Origin: a virus
Length of the DNA: 38,384 bases
Virus record (IMG/VR): IMGVR_UViG_3300026097_001119
Location: 1 to 38,384 of that record
Direction: 5' to 3' (one strand)
Position numbers and translations under genes: made by a program. This document shows, one piece after another, positions 18,322 through 26,924 of the stretch (position 1 is the first letter of the stretch; each line of letters opens with the position of its first letter). Under the pieces are notes generated by a model. The model did not search any database. It was not told the DNA's origin and saw nothing but the letters and a program-made list of their open reading frames with translations.

Positions 18322-19478
18322 AACAATGCATTTTACCCTGGATACATCTCGAATCAACATCTCAAGGAGAAGTCAAGCCCTGTTGTCTATATAACTCTAC
18401 TATAACTATACACAACGAGTCAGCTAACCTAACCAAGCATTCATTAACGGAAATATGGCATTCAGACTACATGGATGATTTGAGAACAGAGTTTTCTAAG
18501 GGAAACATGCCCTCGGGCTGTCAATCGTGCTGGGATACAGAAGCAGCAGGCAAAATCTCTAAGAGGCAAAATAGTAATAAACAATACGAACGTCATCTAA
18601 AAAGAATAAAAGAGCCGTTACAAAATCCTGTTTATTTAGATTTAAAATTAGGAACTGTTTGTAATTTAAAATGTAGATCCTGTTCCAGTGTGAGTAGTTC
18701 CAAATGGGTATCAGATGAAATCAAAATAATGGGCAAACCTTATAACAGTTCAAACGGTTATTGGATTGAAACAACAGATCCATTATGGAATGAACTTGAA
18801 AACATTTTACCGGATATCGAACATTTTGATTTTACTGGTGGAGAACCGTTTTTAGTTAAACGACATTTTAATCTCTTAGAAAAATGTGTAGAAAAAGGCT
18901 ATGCAAAAGATATAACAATACACTACAATACAAATGGTACAGTAGAACCTACTGATAGGATGTTTGAATTGTGGGATCAATTTAAATCTGTTGATGTGAT
19001 GTTTAGTATTGATGGTATAGATAAAAAATTTGAATATCTACGACATCCCGGAAAATGGGAACAATTAGAAAGCAATTTTCGAAAGTTTATTAACTACCCT
19101 CGTATCTACACATCAATATGCTATTCGGTAACAGTTTTTAACGTTGTGTATATGAACGAATTTATCAATTGGTTCCTTAAACACAATCTCGAAGAACATC
19201 GCCTTTATTTTAATTTAATTTGGAATCCGGAATATTTAAACATACAGTCGATGTCTAACACTAATAAAGAACAGATTAAGAATTTTTTAGAAAATACAAA
19301 AACAGAATCAGATTTCTTAAATCAACGAGTGTTAGAAGTTGTAAATTTTATGTTTGATAGAAATTTGCAATTAAAAGATACAAACGAGTTTAGTAAAATT
19401 ACCAAACAGTTAGACACAATAAGAGGAGAATCTTTTTCTGAAACATTTCCAGAATTAGATAAAATTTTAAAATTATGA
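18318..19478 (+). CDS. N-terminal-twitch radical SAM protein D
   Basis: This 386-residue protein carries an N-terminal auxiliary cysteine domain (C4, C22, C23, C68, C71) with ILPWIHL, KPCC and EIWHSDYMDDLR, then the radical SAM core with CNLKCRSC (C115, C119, C122) and TGGEPFL at 173-179. The C-x17-CC-x44-C-x2-C spacing is close to that at the C-terminus of radical SAM protein E. Late in the barrel it has YTSICYSVTVFN, matching YFYINFTLSVLN in protein C. It is separated from C by an SGNH hydrolase gene and overlaps both neighbours by ATGA. Cytoplasmic, oxygen-sensitive chemistry is expected. Substrate unknown. Confidence 0.85.
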   Translation: MKQCILPWIHLESTSQGEVKPCCLYNSTITIHNESANLTKHSLTEIWHSDYMDDLRTEFSKGNMPSGCQSCWDTEAAGKISKRQNSNKQYERHLKRIKEPLQNPVYLDLKLGTVCNLKCRSCSSVSSSKWVSDEIKIMGKPYNSSNGYWIETTDPLWNELENILPDIEHFDFTGGEPFLVKRHFNLLEKCVEKGYAKDITIHYNTNGTVEPTDRMFELWDQFKSVDVMFSIDGIDKKFEYLRHPGKWEQLESNFRKFINYPRIYTSICYSVTVFNVVYMNEFINWFLKHNLEEHRLYFNLIWNPEYLNIQSMSNTNKEQIKNFLENTKTESDFLNQRVLEVVNFMFDRNLQLKDTNEFSKITKQLDTIRGESFSETFPELDKILKL

Positions 19479-20482
19479 GTACAGCAGGGCAGGATTTTTT
19501 CGACAAAGATTTTTTTGACAATCAAACAGTTGTATTGTGTGACTATCCTATAGAAAAAATGAAATGGTATAGTTCAATTAATAGCGACATTATTGACGAT
19601 TGGAAAACAGAAAATTTTGTGACTTCGGAAGTAGAAGCCATTGCCAAGTCTATGCTGGATAATTTTGATGCCTGCGTACTGGCAATTCCTATTGCAGGCG
19701 AAAATAAAATCAAACATTATTTTGAAAAAGTATTATGGCTAATACAAAGTTATTGTGAAAACGGATGGAAAAATCCGTTAAAAGGAATTAATCATCTTGA
19801 TAATGGACAGATAGTAATTCATCCGGGAACAAACAGATGTGTTGCCTCAAAATTTTTAAAGTGTAAAACTTTATCGGTATTAATTAATATCAATAAACGA
19901 CAAACATTGTTGTCATCTATTAAAAATTACAAAACGATTAACAACGAGCAAGAATTGCGTTCTTCGTTAGTTAGTAAAGAAAAAATACTGTGGAGAACAG
20001 AAAATCAAGAAGAACTGTGGATCAACGGTGTAAATCAATCAGATGAATATTATAAAGATTTTACCTATGAGTTTTTAGGTACAGATGCTTGGCCGAAATC
20101 GTATTTGTTAAGTCAGTGGAGTAACTGTGTTTATAATTTTCTACCATTAAAAATTTATGTTGATCACGCAGTTGATATTAATATTATATCTCAACAATCA
20201 GAAGCAATGAAACAGTTTTCTTTTACAGATAGAGATAGCGGAAAGCAAGTGAAGTTTGATTTTGAATTTACACCTGTAGATAATTTTGATAAAATAAATG
20301 ACACCGGCTCGTTTGTTTATTTAGGCAAATACTCTAGATTTCAAAAAAACGTCTTCGAACTATTATTTTTCGTCAGTCCTCTTTACAAATATTCATCAAC
20401 AAATGATAAAAGTATTGTAGTACATAACTCGTTTGCAACAGAAGAAAAAACTTTAACAATTCCGGATCATTATGTCGGATGA
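19475..20482 (+). CDS. hypothetical protein between two radical SAM genes
   Basis: This 335-residue protein is not recognised with confidence. Residues about 105-130 read GINHLDNGQIVIHPGTNRC; a Gly-His-Pro-Gly-x-x-Arg segment of this type faintly recalls the ParB/sulfiredoxin-like fold, where a GxHR motif binds nucleotide. No other nuclease or ATPase motif is seen. The remainder is a charged alpha/beta sequence with LFFVSPLYKYSS near the end. It has two acidic, aromatic stretches (TYEFLGTDAWPKSYLLSQW). With ATGA to radical SAM D and an 11-base overlap to E, it is tightly tied to these enzymes, so it may be their partner or substrate carrier. That is inference. Confidence 0.5.
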   Translation: MSTAGQDFFDKDFFDNQTVVLCDYPIEKMKWYSSINSDIIDDWKTENFVTSEVEAIAKSMLDNFDACVLAIPIAGENKIKHYFEKVLWLIQSYCENGWKNPLKGINHLDNGQIVIHPGTNRCVASKFLKCKTLSVLININKRQTLLSSIKNYKTINNEQELRSSLVSKEKILWRTENQEELWINGVNQSDEYYKDFTYEFLGTDAWPKSYLLSQWSNCVYNFLPLKIYVDHAVDINIISQQSEAMKQFSFTDRDSGKQVKFDFEFTPVDNFDKINDTGSFVYLGKYSRFQKNVFELLFFVSPLYKYSSTNDKSIVVHNSFATEEKTLTIPDHYVG

Positions 20483-21329
20483 TATCTTTAACATTAATGA
20501 TCATTTTGATTTTAGAAATGATCGATACAGTAAAATAGACAAGACTAACGAAAAATTATTAGGTCTCGCTATTGTTGAAATCAATCCTACTGAGTTATGT
20601 AATAGAACCTGTAGTTTCTGCCCTCGTAGTGACCCTAGTGTTTATCCTAATAGAAATTTAAACATGACAACAGGGACTGCACAACTATTAGTTGATCAGT
20701 TATTAGCAGCAGGTTTTAGTGGCGACATACACGTTACAGGATATGGCGAACCGTTATTAAATCCCGACATTTTAGATATCATCAAAATTTTCTCTCAGCA
20801 TTTCTATGTAGAAATAATTACCAACGGTGATCGATTAACTAATAATCATTATACTCACGAACAATTATATCACGCTGGTTTAAATTTTTTAATCGTTGAT
20901 TGTTATGATGGCGATGATCAGTATGACAATTTTAGAAAAATTTTAAGTGATTCTTGTGTGCCGTACCGAATTAGAAAACACTACGACAACGGCAACACTG
21001 ATTTAATACAGATATATAATTTTAACAATCGAGGAGGTATGCTTTCTAAAAAAAGCATAAACCGTCCTTGTTGGTTACCGTTCTACAAAGCATTTATAGA
21101 CTGGAATGGAGATCTAGGATTATGCTGCAACGATTGGGCAAGGAAGCAAATATTTGGAAATATAAAACAAAAAACAATTTCAAAAATGTGGATGAGTAAA
21201 CAGTTTATAGATATAAGAAAAAATCTAGCCAACGGCGACAGATATAAAATTAAATCTTGCGAAAATTGCAATACAAAAGGAACATTGCAAGGAAAAGAGA
21301 GTGTAGAAGTATGGAAAAAACAACTATAG
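20472..21329 (+). CDS. radical SAM protein E with C-terminal SPASM-type domain
   Basis: This 285-residue enzyme has CNRTCSFC (C43, C47, C50) and GYGEPLL in place of the usual GGEP (residues 90-96). At the C-terminus RPCWLPFYKAFIDWNGD is followed by CC (C218, C219) and CENC (C263, C266), with C200 at the start: a SPASM-type auxiliary cluster domain in the canonical C-terminal place. The order is therefore the reverse of proteins A-D. Known SPASM proteins of this arrangement often modify peptides or nucleotide-sugar type molecules; the target here cannot be read. It is the last radical SAM gene, overlapping the next gene by 19 bases. Confidence 0.85.
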   Translation: MSDDIFNINDHFDFRNDRYSKIDKTNEKLLGLAIVEINPTELCNRTCSFCPRSDPSVYPNRNLNMTTGTAQLLVDQLLAAGFSGDIHVTGYGEPLLNPDILDIIKIFSQHFYVEIITNGDRLTNNHYTHEQLYHAGLNFLIVDCYDGDDQYDNFRKILSDSCVPYRIRKHYDNGNTDLIQIYNFNNRGGMLSKKSINRPCWLPFYKAFIDWNGDLGLCCNDWARKQIFGNIKQKTISKMWMSKQFIDIRKNLANGDRYKIKSCENCNTKGTLQGKESVEVWKKQL

Positions 21330-22309
21330 TTACCGCAGAGTTCGAAACTTGTCCACATCCGCGCATTGCACCGATAATTAAAAATTTTAGTAACTACCAA
21401 AGCCGAGAGTTTCAAATATGTGAGCATGTAGCAGGAATTGGTAAAATTGAGTATGACAAAAATATTCCGTTGGTAATTTTTCATTCTGAAGGAGATTCCC
21501 AGTATGTTGACATTGATTTTTTAAGTCAGTACGGCTCTGTACTACATTGCAATTACACGTTATCTAAAACTAAAGGAAAATTTTTTAACTATTGGGCCTA
21601 TGATTATCTACAGAGATTAAAGGCCTACCAACAACCAGTTAATGTATCTAATAATTTTATTCCAAAATTTTTGTGTCTAAACGGAAGACCTGAGTGGCAC
21701 AGATATTATGTTCTACAAAGACTTGTTGATAAAAATCTTTATAATCGAGGTTATATTAGTTTTTTAAATAGATACAATACTCTCAATAATGAGATTATAT
21801 ATGAGACTTTTTTAGACTTATATTCAGGGACCCCTGCATTTGTAAAAAATATTTTTGAAAAAAAACAACTTTTAGTTTTAGACAAATCTAATAACGAAAT
21901 ACATAAAAACGATAGATCCCATTCAGAATACATTTATAAAGACACCAGTGTTTCGTTAGTTACAGAAACATATCCCGATGCAGAACGAGGATTATTTATA
22001 ACTGAAAAAAGTTATAAGCCTATTGCAAATTGCCATTTTCAAATTTGGATATCGCAACCTGGCATGGTAGATTTTTTTAGAAATTTAGGGTTTGATATGT
22101 TTGATGACATTATAGATAATTCCTACGATGATATATACGATGATATAAAAAGATTCGAACAGGCATTAAACAGTTTAGAAACCTTGTTATCCGATTGTTG
22201 CAGTTTTAGTGAAGTTAAGAAGAAACAACTTCAGTATCGATTAAATAAAAATCAAAATAAGTACTTAAACATGAAATTATCAGATAAAGAAATAGAGTCG
22301 TGGTTATGA
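21311..22309 (+). CDS. putative glycosyltransferase with fucosyltransferase-like motif, copy 1
   Basis: The 332-residue product has FLCLNGRPEWHR at 120-131, LVTET at 216-220 and FITEKSYKPI at 229-238, then QPGMVDFFRNLGFDMF. The VTET...TEK..KP core recalls the donor-binding region of family 10 fucosyltransferases, where a (V/I)TEK segment binds GDP-sugar, so a GT-B transferase is likely but the donor is a guess. Two later genes have the same pattern. An in-frame TTG at 21257 would extend it, but the ATG at 21311 is preceded by GAGAG and overlaps the previous stop by only 19 bases. No signal or membrane segment. Confidence 0.55.
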   Translation: MEKTTIVTAEFETCPHPRIAPIIKNFSNYQSREFQICEHVAGIGKIEYDKNIPLVIFHSEGDSQYVDIDFLSQYGSVLHCNYTLSKTKGKFFNYWAYDYLQRLKAYQQPVNVSNNFIPKFLCLNGRPEWHRYYVLQRLVDKNLYNRGYISFLNRYNTLNNEIIYETFLDLYSGTPAFVKNIFEKKQLLVLDKSNNEIHKNDRSHSEYIYKDTSVSLVTETYPDAERGLFITEKSYKPIANCHFQIWISQPGMVDFFRNLGFDMFDDIIDNSYDDIYDDIKRFEQALNSLETLLSDCCSFSEVKKKQLQYRLNKNQNKYLNMKLSDKEIESWL

Positions 22310-23121
22310 AAAAATTCTACATATTCGGAGGATGCAGTTTTACAGACATGCTTAATTCGTGGGCAAGAGTTATACAAGACTCATATCTATCAAATTCTAA
22401 CGATTCAAGAAACTGTGCTAAGTCTGGAGCAGGAAACAAATTTATTTCGGCTGCTGTTATTGACACAGCGTTAAAAGTGGAAAAATTAGGATACTTACCG
22501 GATATCTCTGTTATGTGGTCGAGTCCTGTACGATTTGAATTGCCCATAGATCAAAAAGAAACACCTTTTGCTAGCGATCTTTTTGAGACAAACAAACGGC
22601 AGAATAATGATTTTAATCCCGGAATATACCTACATCAAGATGTAACCGGTGAAGTTGACAAGTCTTCAATCGACAATTTTTGGTTAATGCAGTGCAGTAA
22701 AGTTACTAAAAAAACTAAATGGTCTCATAAATCTTATATTGATGATCAATACGTAGATGCTTTTGAAAAATTTCAAAACTTTCTTTGGAATTCTAAATTT
22801 CAGTGGTATAATACCTTAACGTCGATATTATCAATGCAGTGGCTTTGCGAAAGCAAGAATTGGCCTTATAGATTTACAACATTTAGAGAAGGGCTTGGCG
22901 AGTATATACAATCTTGTCCAAAACAATTTTTAAGCCTGCAACAAGAAATAAACTGGGATAAGTTTGTTTTTACTGACGACAATTATGGTGGGTTACGAGA
23001 ATTTACACTGAACACAATTAACACTTGGGACGACGGTTATGACAATCATCCAAGTCATGATGCTCATCGACTATTTGTTGAAGAGTTTTGGCTACCTAAA
23101 TTTCCGGACGTGTATCGATGA
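22306..23121 (+). CDS. SGNH/GDSL-type hydrolase 2
   Basis: This 271-residue protein has FGGCSFTD with serine S11 as the nucleophile, SGAGNKFIS with N44 in the block II/III region, VMWSSPVRFELP near 70-80, and a C-terminal HPSHDAHRLF that provides the Asp/His pair. It is the second hydrolase of the array and differs clearly from the first in the middle. It may deacylate a sugar or acyl-peptide intermediate (inferred from neighbours). A GTG six bases before would add two residues, but the ATG at 22306 gives the standard ATGA overlap. No signal peptide. Confidence 0.75.
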   Translation: MKKFYIFGGCSFTDMLNSWARVIQDSYLSNSNDSRNCAKSGAGNKFISAAVIDTALKVEKLGYLPDISVMWSSPVRFELPIDQKETPFASDLFETNKRQNNDFNPGIYLHQDVTGEVDKSSIDNFWLMQCSKVTKKTKWSHKSYIDDQYVDAFEKFQNFLWNSKFQWYNTLTSILSMQWLCESKNWPYRFTTFREGLGEYIQSCPKQFLSLQQEINWDKFVFTDDNYGGLREFTLNTINTWDDGYDNHPSHDAHRLFVEEFWLPKFPDVYR

Positions 23122-24425
23122 TAACATTATTTTATCAAACAGAATCTAAAAATTTTACTATACCTAATTCCATTCCTTTGCATTTAAGAACTAACAACAG
23201 CCACGATTTTAAAAGTGTCAAACCGATTTTCATTGCAGATATATGTGCATATCTTTCAATACCGTTTAAACAGATTTCCAAGAACGCCTGGAGCGGCGAA
23301 ACAGCTTATTATCATATAGAAATAGAATGGATAGATCAGGCTATGGTCTATAGAAATATATTTGAATGGATAGATCAAGATGTATTAGAAATTATTAAAG
23401 ATCCATTATCCAATTTACGGTTGTTACTTTGGTTCTCAAACGAAGGGTTTTCGTTATCTATGCCTAGATTCATGGAAATTATAGATTTTTGTATTAGGGA
23501 TTTAAATATACCTCCCGAAAAAGTTTATTTTGTATTCGGTGACATTAATATTGAAAAAAATTATAAATATTGGTTAAAAACAAAGGGCTATTCGTTGATT
23601 AATATATACGGCTTTGATAGTTTTGAAACTACCTATCATAATGAATGTAGAATGTTAGAAAATACAGTACACAAAAATATTTTTCCTAGAGAAGATGATA
23701 GAATTAGAAACTTAGATAAAAGTCGAAACAAACGATTTATTTTTAGAAATGCTAACCCTCGTGAACATAGAGTTTATTTTGCTTCTGAATTAAAAAGACG
23801 AGATCTATTAAAAGATTCTTATTATAGTTGGTTGAATAGGTATTACATTCCCGAAGAGGATATGTTTGAGTGCTTTATTAAAAAATATTGTAAAGATGCA
23901 TCTATAATAGAAGAAATATATTATCATATGAAAGAATTTATCGATAATAGTCCTTACGTAATTGATCATACTGCTGACAATATCGGCGAAGGATTAAATC
24001 AGCGATATCTCAATCCAGAAATGTTTGCAGATAGTTATTTTACATTTGTAACAGAAACAACATATGATAACACACCCACTGAAAATGTTTTGTTTATTAC
24101 AGAAAAAATATATCAACCTATTGTACAATATCATCCATTTATTGTTGCGGCCTGTCCAGGTACATTAGAATACATGAGGAAAAGCGGATATCAAACATTT
24201 CCTGAGTTATTCGATGAACGTTATGATCAAGAACAAGACTTAAAGACCAGAACCAATATGATAATAGATAATATTGAAAGAGTTTGTTCAATGCCAGTTG
24301 ATGAATTACACTTTATATATTATTCTGAACAATTCCAACAAAAATTAATTCATAATAAAGATTTATTTGTAAAAGGCAAAGGCCGACAAAAATGGGAGAA
24401 TGCGATCAAATGGCTATCCCGTTAA
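23118..24425 (+). CDS. putative glycosyltransferase with fucosyltransferase-like motif, copy 2
   Basis: The 435-residue protein is the longest of three related products. FIFRNANPREHRVYF (about residue 209) replaces FLCLNGRP of copy 1, FVTETTYDN sits about residue 310 and LFITEKIYQPIVQ about 327, then CPGTLEYMRKSGYQTFPELFDERYD. The first 200 residues have no counterpart in copy 1 of the same clarity and may be an acceptor or regulatory domain. A GT-B fold with sugar-nucleotide donor is inferred from the shared core. It overlaps the SGNH hydrolase before it by ATGA and copy 3 by 16 bases. Confidence 0.55.
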   Translation: MITLFYQTESKNFTIPNSIPLHLRTNNSHDFKSVKPIFIADICAYLSIPFKQISKNAWSGETAYYHIEIEWIDQAMVYRNIFEWIDQDVLEIIKDPLSNLRLLLWFSNEGFSLSMPRFMEIIDFCIRDLNIPPEKVYFVFGDINIEKNYKYWLKTKGYSLINIYGFDSFETTYHNECRMLENTVHKNIFPREDDRIRNLDKSRNKRFIFRNANPREHRVYFASELKRRDLLKDSYYSWLNRYYIPEEDMFECFIKKYCKDASIIEEIYYHMKEFIDNSPYVIDHTADNIGEGLNQRYLNPEMFADSYFTFVTETTYDNTPTENVLFITEKIYQPIVQYHPFIVAACPGTLEYMRKSGYQTFPELFDERYDQEQDLKTRTNMIIDNIERVCSMPVDELHFIYYSEQFQQKLIHNKDLFVKGKGRQKWENAIKWLSR

Positions 24426-25408
24426 TTTACGATAAAGGATTTTCTAACAACATTATAGGAGATCATGATCAAACAATAAAGTCGAGAATTATATCGCAAC
24501 TTGACTCTGATGATCTTTTTGTTAATACAACTTGGATTGAACTTGATACCGATCTGTTATCATTATTAGATAAAAGACCTAACAGAATTATTTGTTATAG
24601 CGGCACAGATTGGGAAAACACTGTATGCAGAAAGCCAGTTCATGATTTTTTATCAAAATATAATACTGTCTATATTGGAAATAAAAACAATGAATACTAT
24701 TTTAGTTTTTGGTTAGACTTTGTTTATGACCATATGTCTAAATATCAAACTTTTGATCCTTTCAATTTTGATATTACAAAAACATTTATGTGCTTGAATA
24801 GAAAACCGCATGTTCACCGGATTGAATTAGTCAAAGAACTGTATAATAAAAATTTACAACACAGCGGATATTTAAGCCTTGGCACTTTTCCAAATAACGG
24901 CGTACCTTGGGATTACAAAGAACTTAACGTTCCAATTATGTTGGAAAACGATGTAAAAAATGTAGAAGGTGATCATGCTGTTTCGGGAACAGCCGGTGGA
25001 ATAACAAATGATATTACCGGTCTAGGACATCCTGAAAATTGGAACAGTCATTTCCTTAATGTAGTAACAGAAACTACGATACATACTAATGTATTTTTAA
25101 GCGAAAAAATATTTAAACCAATATTAGGGATGCGCCCGTTTGTAGTTCTAGGTGATGATGCAGTATATGATAAATTACATGAATGGGGATTCGACACATT
25201 TGATGATATTTTAGGTACAGGATACAAAGGAAAATATCATACTGATCGAATTGATTGGATACTTGATATCGTGTATAATTTAAATAGAGAAAAAAGCTTA
25301 AATAAACTTCTTTCGAGTTTAAAAACTAGATTAGAATTTAACAATAATCAATTTAGACACATAGCCTTATCAAATAAAGAAAAAATATACAATTTAGGAT
25401 TAAGATGA
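24410..25408 (+). CDS. putative glycosyltransferase with fucosyltransferase-like motif, copy 3
   Basis: The 332-residue product has FMCLNRKPHVHR (about residue 125), VVTETTIHTN (about 218), VFLSEKIFKPILGMRPF (about 229) and WGFDTFDDIL, the same order and spacing as copies 1 and 2. The last cluster of basic and acidic residues precedes a helical end. An ATG at 24392 in frame would add six residues (MGECDQ), but the ATG at 24410 fits the short overlaps seen elsewhere; both lie inside the previous gene. It joins the dehydrogenase gene by ATGA, which suggests the dehydrogenase may supply or change its donor sugar. Confidence 0.55.
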   Translation: MAIPLIYDKGFSNNIIGDHDQTIKSRIISQLDSDDLFVNTTWIELDTDLLSLLDKRPNRIICYSGTDWENTVCRKPVHDFLSKYNTVYIGNKNNEYYFSFWLDFVYDHMSKYQTFDPFNFDITKTFMCLNRKPHVHRIELVKELYNKNLQHSGYLSLGTFPNNGVPWDYKELNVPIMLENDVKNVEGDHAVSGTAGGITNDITGLGHPENWNSHFLNVVTETTIHTNVFLSEKIFKPILGMRPFVVLGDDAVYDKLHEWGFDTFDDILGTGYKGKYHTDRIDWILDIVYNLNREKSLNKLLSSLKTRLEFNNNQFRHIALSNKEKIYNLGLR

Positions 25409-26625
25409 ATATATCGTTTATAGGTACAGGTAAATTAGGAATGCCTTGTGCTGAAGCCATAGCACAAAAAGGTCATAGAGTTTCTGGATACGATGTAGCA
25501 GAAAGAACTAGCAAAATAATATCAGTGGTTGACTCTATTGAAGAGTGTATTAAAGGTAAAGATATTGTTTTTATTGCTGTTCCTACTCCTCACGATCCTG
25601 CATACGATGGAAGAAAACCAACCGCACATCTAGATCCTAAAGATTTTAATTATGACATTGTAAAGCAAGTGTTAGTAGAAGCCGATATGCACATGTCTAA
25701 AGATCAATTATTAGTTCTTATTTCAACAGTATTACCAGGAACAGTTCGTAGAGAATTTATACCTTTAATTTCAAATACAAGATTTGTATATAACCCTTAC
25801 CTGATCGCTATGGGAAGTGTTGCGTGGGACATGGTCAATCCCGAAATGGTAATGATAGGAACAGAAGACGGAAACGAAACCGGAGATGCAAAACAACTAA
25901 TTGATTTTTATAAGAGCGTAATGGAAAATGATCCTAGATATGTTGTCGGAACATGGGACGAGTGTGAATGTATCAAAGTGTTTTACAACACCTTTATTAG
26001 TGCAAAGATTGGTCTAGTTAATATGATACAAGATGTGGCACAGAAACAAGGTAATATTGATGTTGATGTAGTTACCAGTGCATTGGCAAACTCTACTATG
26101 CGTATTACAGGTCCTCAATATATGACTGCTGGAATGGGCGATGGAGGTGCATGTCACCCGAGAGACAATATTGCATTGCGGTATATGTCACAAGAACTAG
26201 ATCTTGGCTATGATTTGTTTGACAGTATAATGACAGCACGAGAAGTTCAGGCTAAAAATATTGCAAAAGAATTAGTTAGGCACGCTGCTGAAAACAATAT
26301 GAACATATATATTCACGGCAAGGCTTATAAACCCGATGTTGAATACTGTGACGGAAGTTATAGTTTATTGATAGGATATTTTTGTAAAGAAGCAGGATAT
26401 GAACCGATCTATGTTGACCCATTAACGGGTGACAACATAGAGTCTGTACATGGCGTAGTATTGCTAGCACATGATAGAAAGATTACATACGATTATCGAG
26501 GATTTGATCAATTACAAAATCTTTACTGCAAAATTGAAGATGGGTCGATAATTGTTGATCCGTGGCGGAAATTTCCTAAATCTGATAATTTAACAGTAAT
26601 TCACTACGGTAATACAAGATTTTAA
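25405..26625 (+). CDS. nucleotide-sugar (UDP-glucose/GDP-mannose type) dehydrogenase
   Basis: This 406-residue enzyme of the UDP-glucose/GDP-mannose dehydrogenase family oxidises the C6 of a nucleotide sugar to a uronate using NAD. It has GTGKLG (7-12) for NAD, AVPTPHDP near 59, the FYNTFISAKIGLVN helix with the conserved Lys/Asn type residues, and the catalytic cysteine C250 in GDGGACHPRDN. That loop differs from the usual GGSCFPKD: Phe is replaced by His and Lys by Arg, so substrate choice may be unusual. A C-terminal domain (GKAYKPDV, YDPLTGD-like YVDPLTGD) is present, so the enzyme is full length. It ends the array, and its TAA shares bases with the opposite-strand gene. Confidence 0.85.
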   Translation: MNISFIGTGKLGMPCAEAIAQKGHRVSGYDVAERTSKIISVVDSIEECIKGKDIVFIAVPTPHDPAYDGRKPTAHLDPKDFNYDIVKQVLVEADMHMSKDQLLVLISTVLPGTVRREFIPLISNTRFVYNPYLIAMGSVAWDMVNPEMVMIGTEDGNETGDAKQLIDFYKSVMENDPRYVVGTWDECECIKVFYNTFISAKIGLVNMIQDVAQKQGNIDVDVVTSALANSTMRITGPQYMTAGMGDGGACHPRDNIALRYMSQELDLGYDLFDSIMTAREVQAKNIAKELVRHAAENNMNIYIHGKAYKPDVEYCDGSYSLLIGYFCKEAGYEPIYVDPLTGDNIESVHGVVLLAHDRKITYDYRGFDQLQNLYCKIEDGSIIVDPWRKFPKSDNLTVIHYGNTRF

Positions 26626-26924
26626 AAAAGATTTTTACTTTGAATTTTAATGTCGTTTTTTAATTTTGGAATATTTAATCTGAATTCTAATTTTAGAATT
26701 TCGTCTTCGGTATCACGACAAGATTCGAATATCATATTTTCAATCGATTCGAAATCATAATCTGGAAGTAAATGCAAGTCAATCTCCCAACACCTTCCAT
26801 TAACAAAGTTTAATTTAATCAAATCAACATAATCGATAGGAAAAGTACTGATGTATAGATCTTCGAACACCTCTGGCCATGACGACACTAGGTGTTCGGG
26901 AGATTTATATAACGGTCTAGGCAT
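26622..26924 (-). CDS. hypothetical small phage protein
   Basis: The 100-residue product is not recognised. It opens MPRPLYKSPEHLVSSWPEVF and has an acidic middle (LLPDYDFESIENMIFE) and a lysine-rich end. It is the last gene of the leftward block and its stop overlaps the rightward array's stop. An eight-base overlap links it to the previous leftward gene. Position near an rnh homologue is where T4-like phages keep small transcription factors, but no such motif is evident. Confidence 0.6.
   Translation of the reverse strand: MPRPLYKSPEHLVSSWPEVFEDLYISTFPIDYVDLIKLNFVNGRCWEIDLHLLPDYDFESIENMIFESCRDTEDEILKLEFRLNIPKLKNDIKIQSKNLF

Noticed and set aside
21257-21310. TTG start giving a 350-residue form of the first fucosyltransferase-like protein
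   Set aside because: It would overlap the previous gene by 73 bases; the ATG at 21311 has a GAGAG upstream and a typical overlap.
17545-23121. A short peptide precursor gene that would make the radical SAM block a RiPP-type system
   Set aside because: All junctions overlap and no small open frame with a leader-like and core-like sequence was seen between the genes; a precursor elsewhere in the genome is not excluded.
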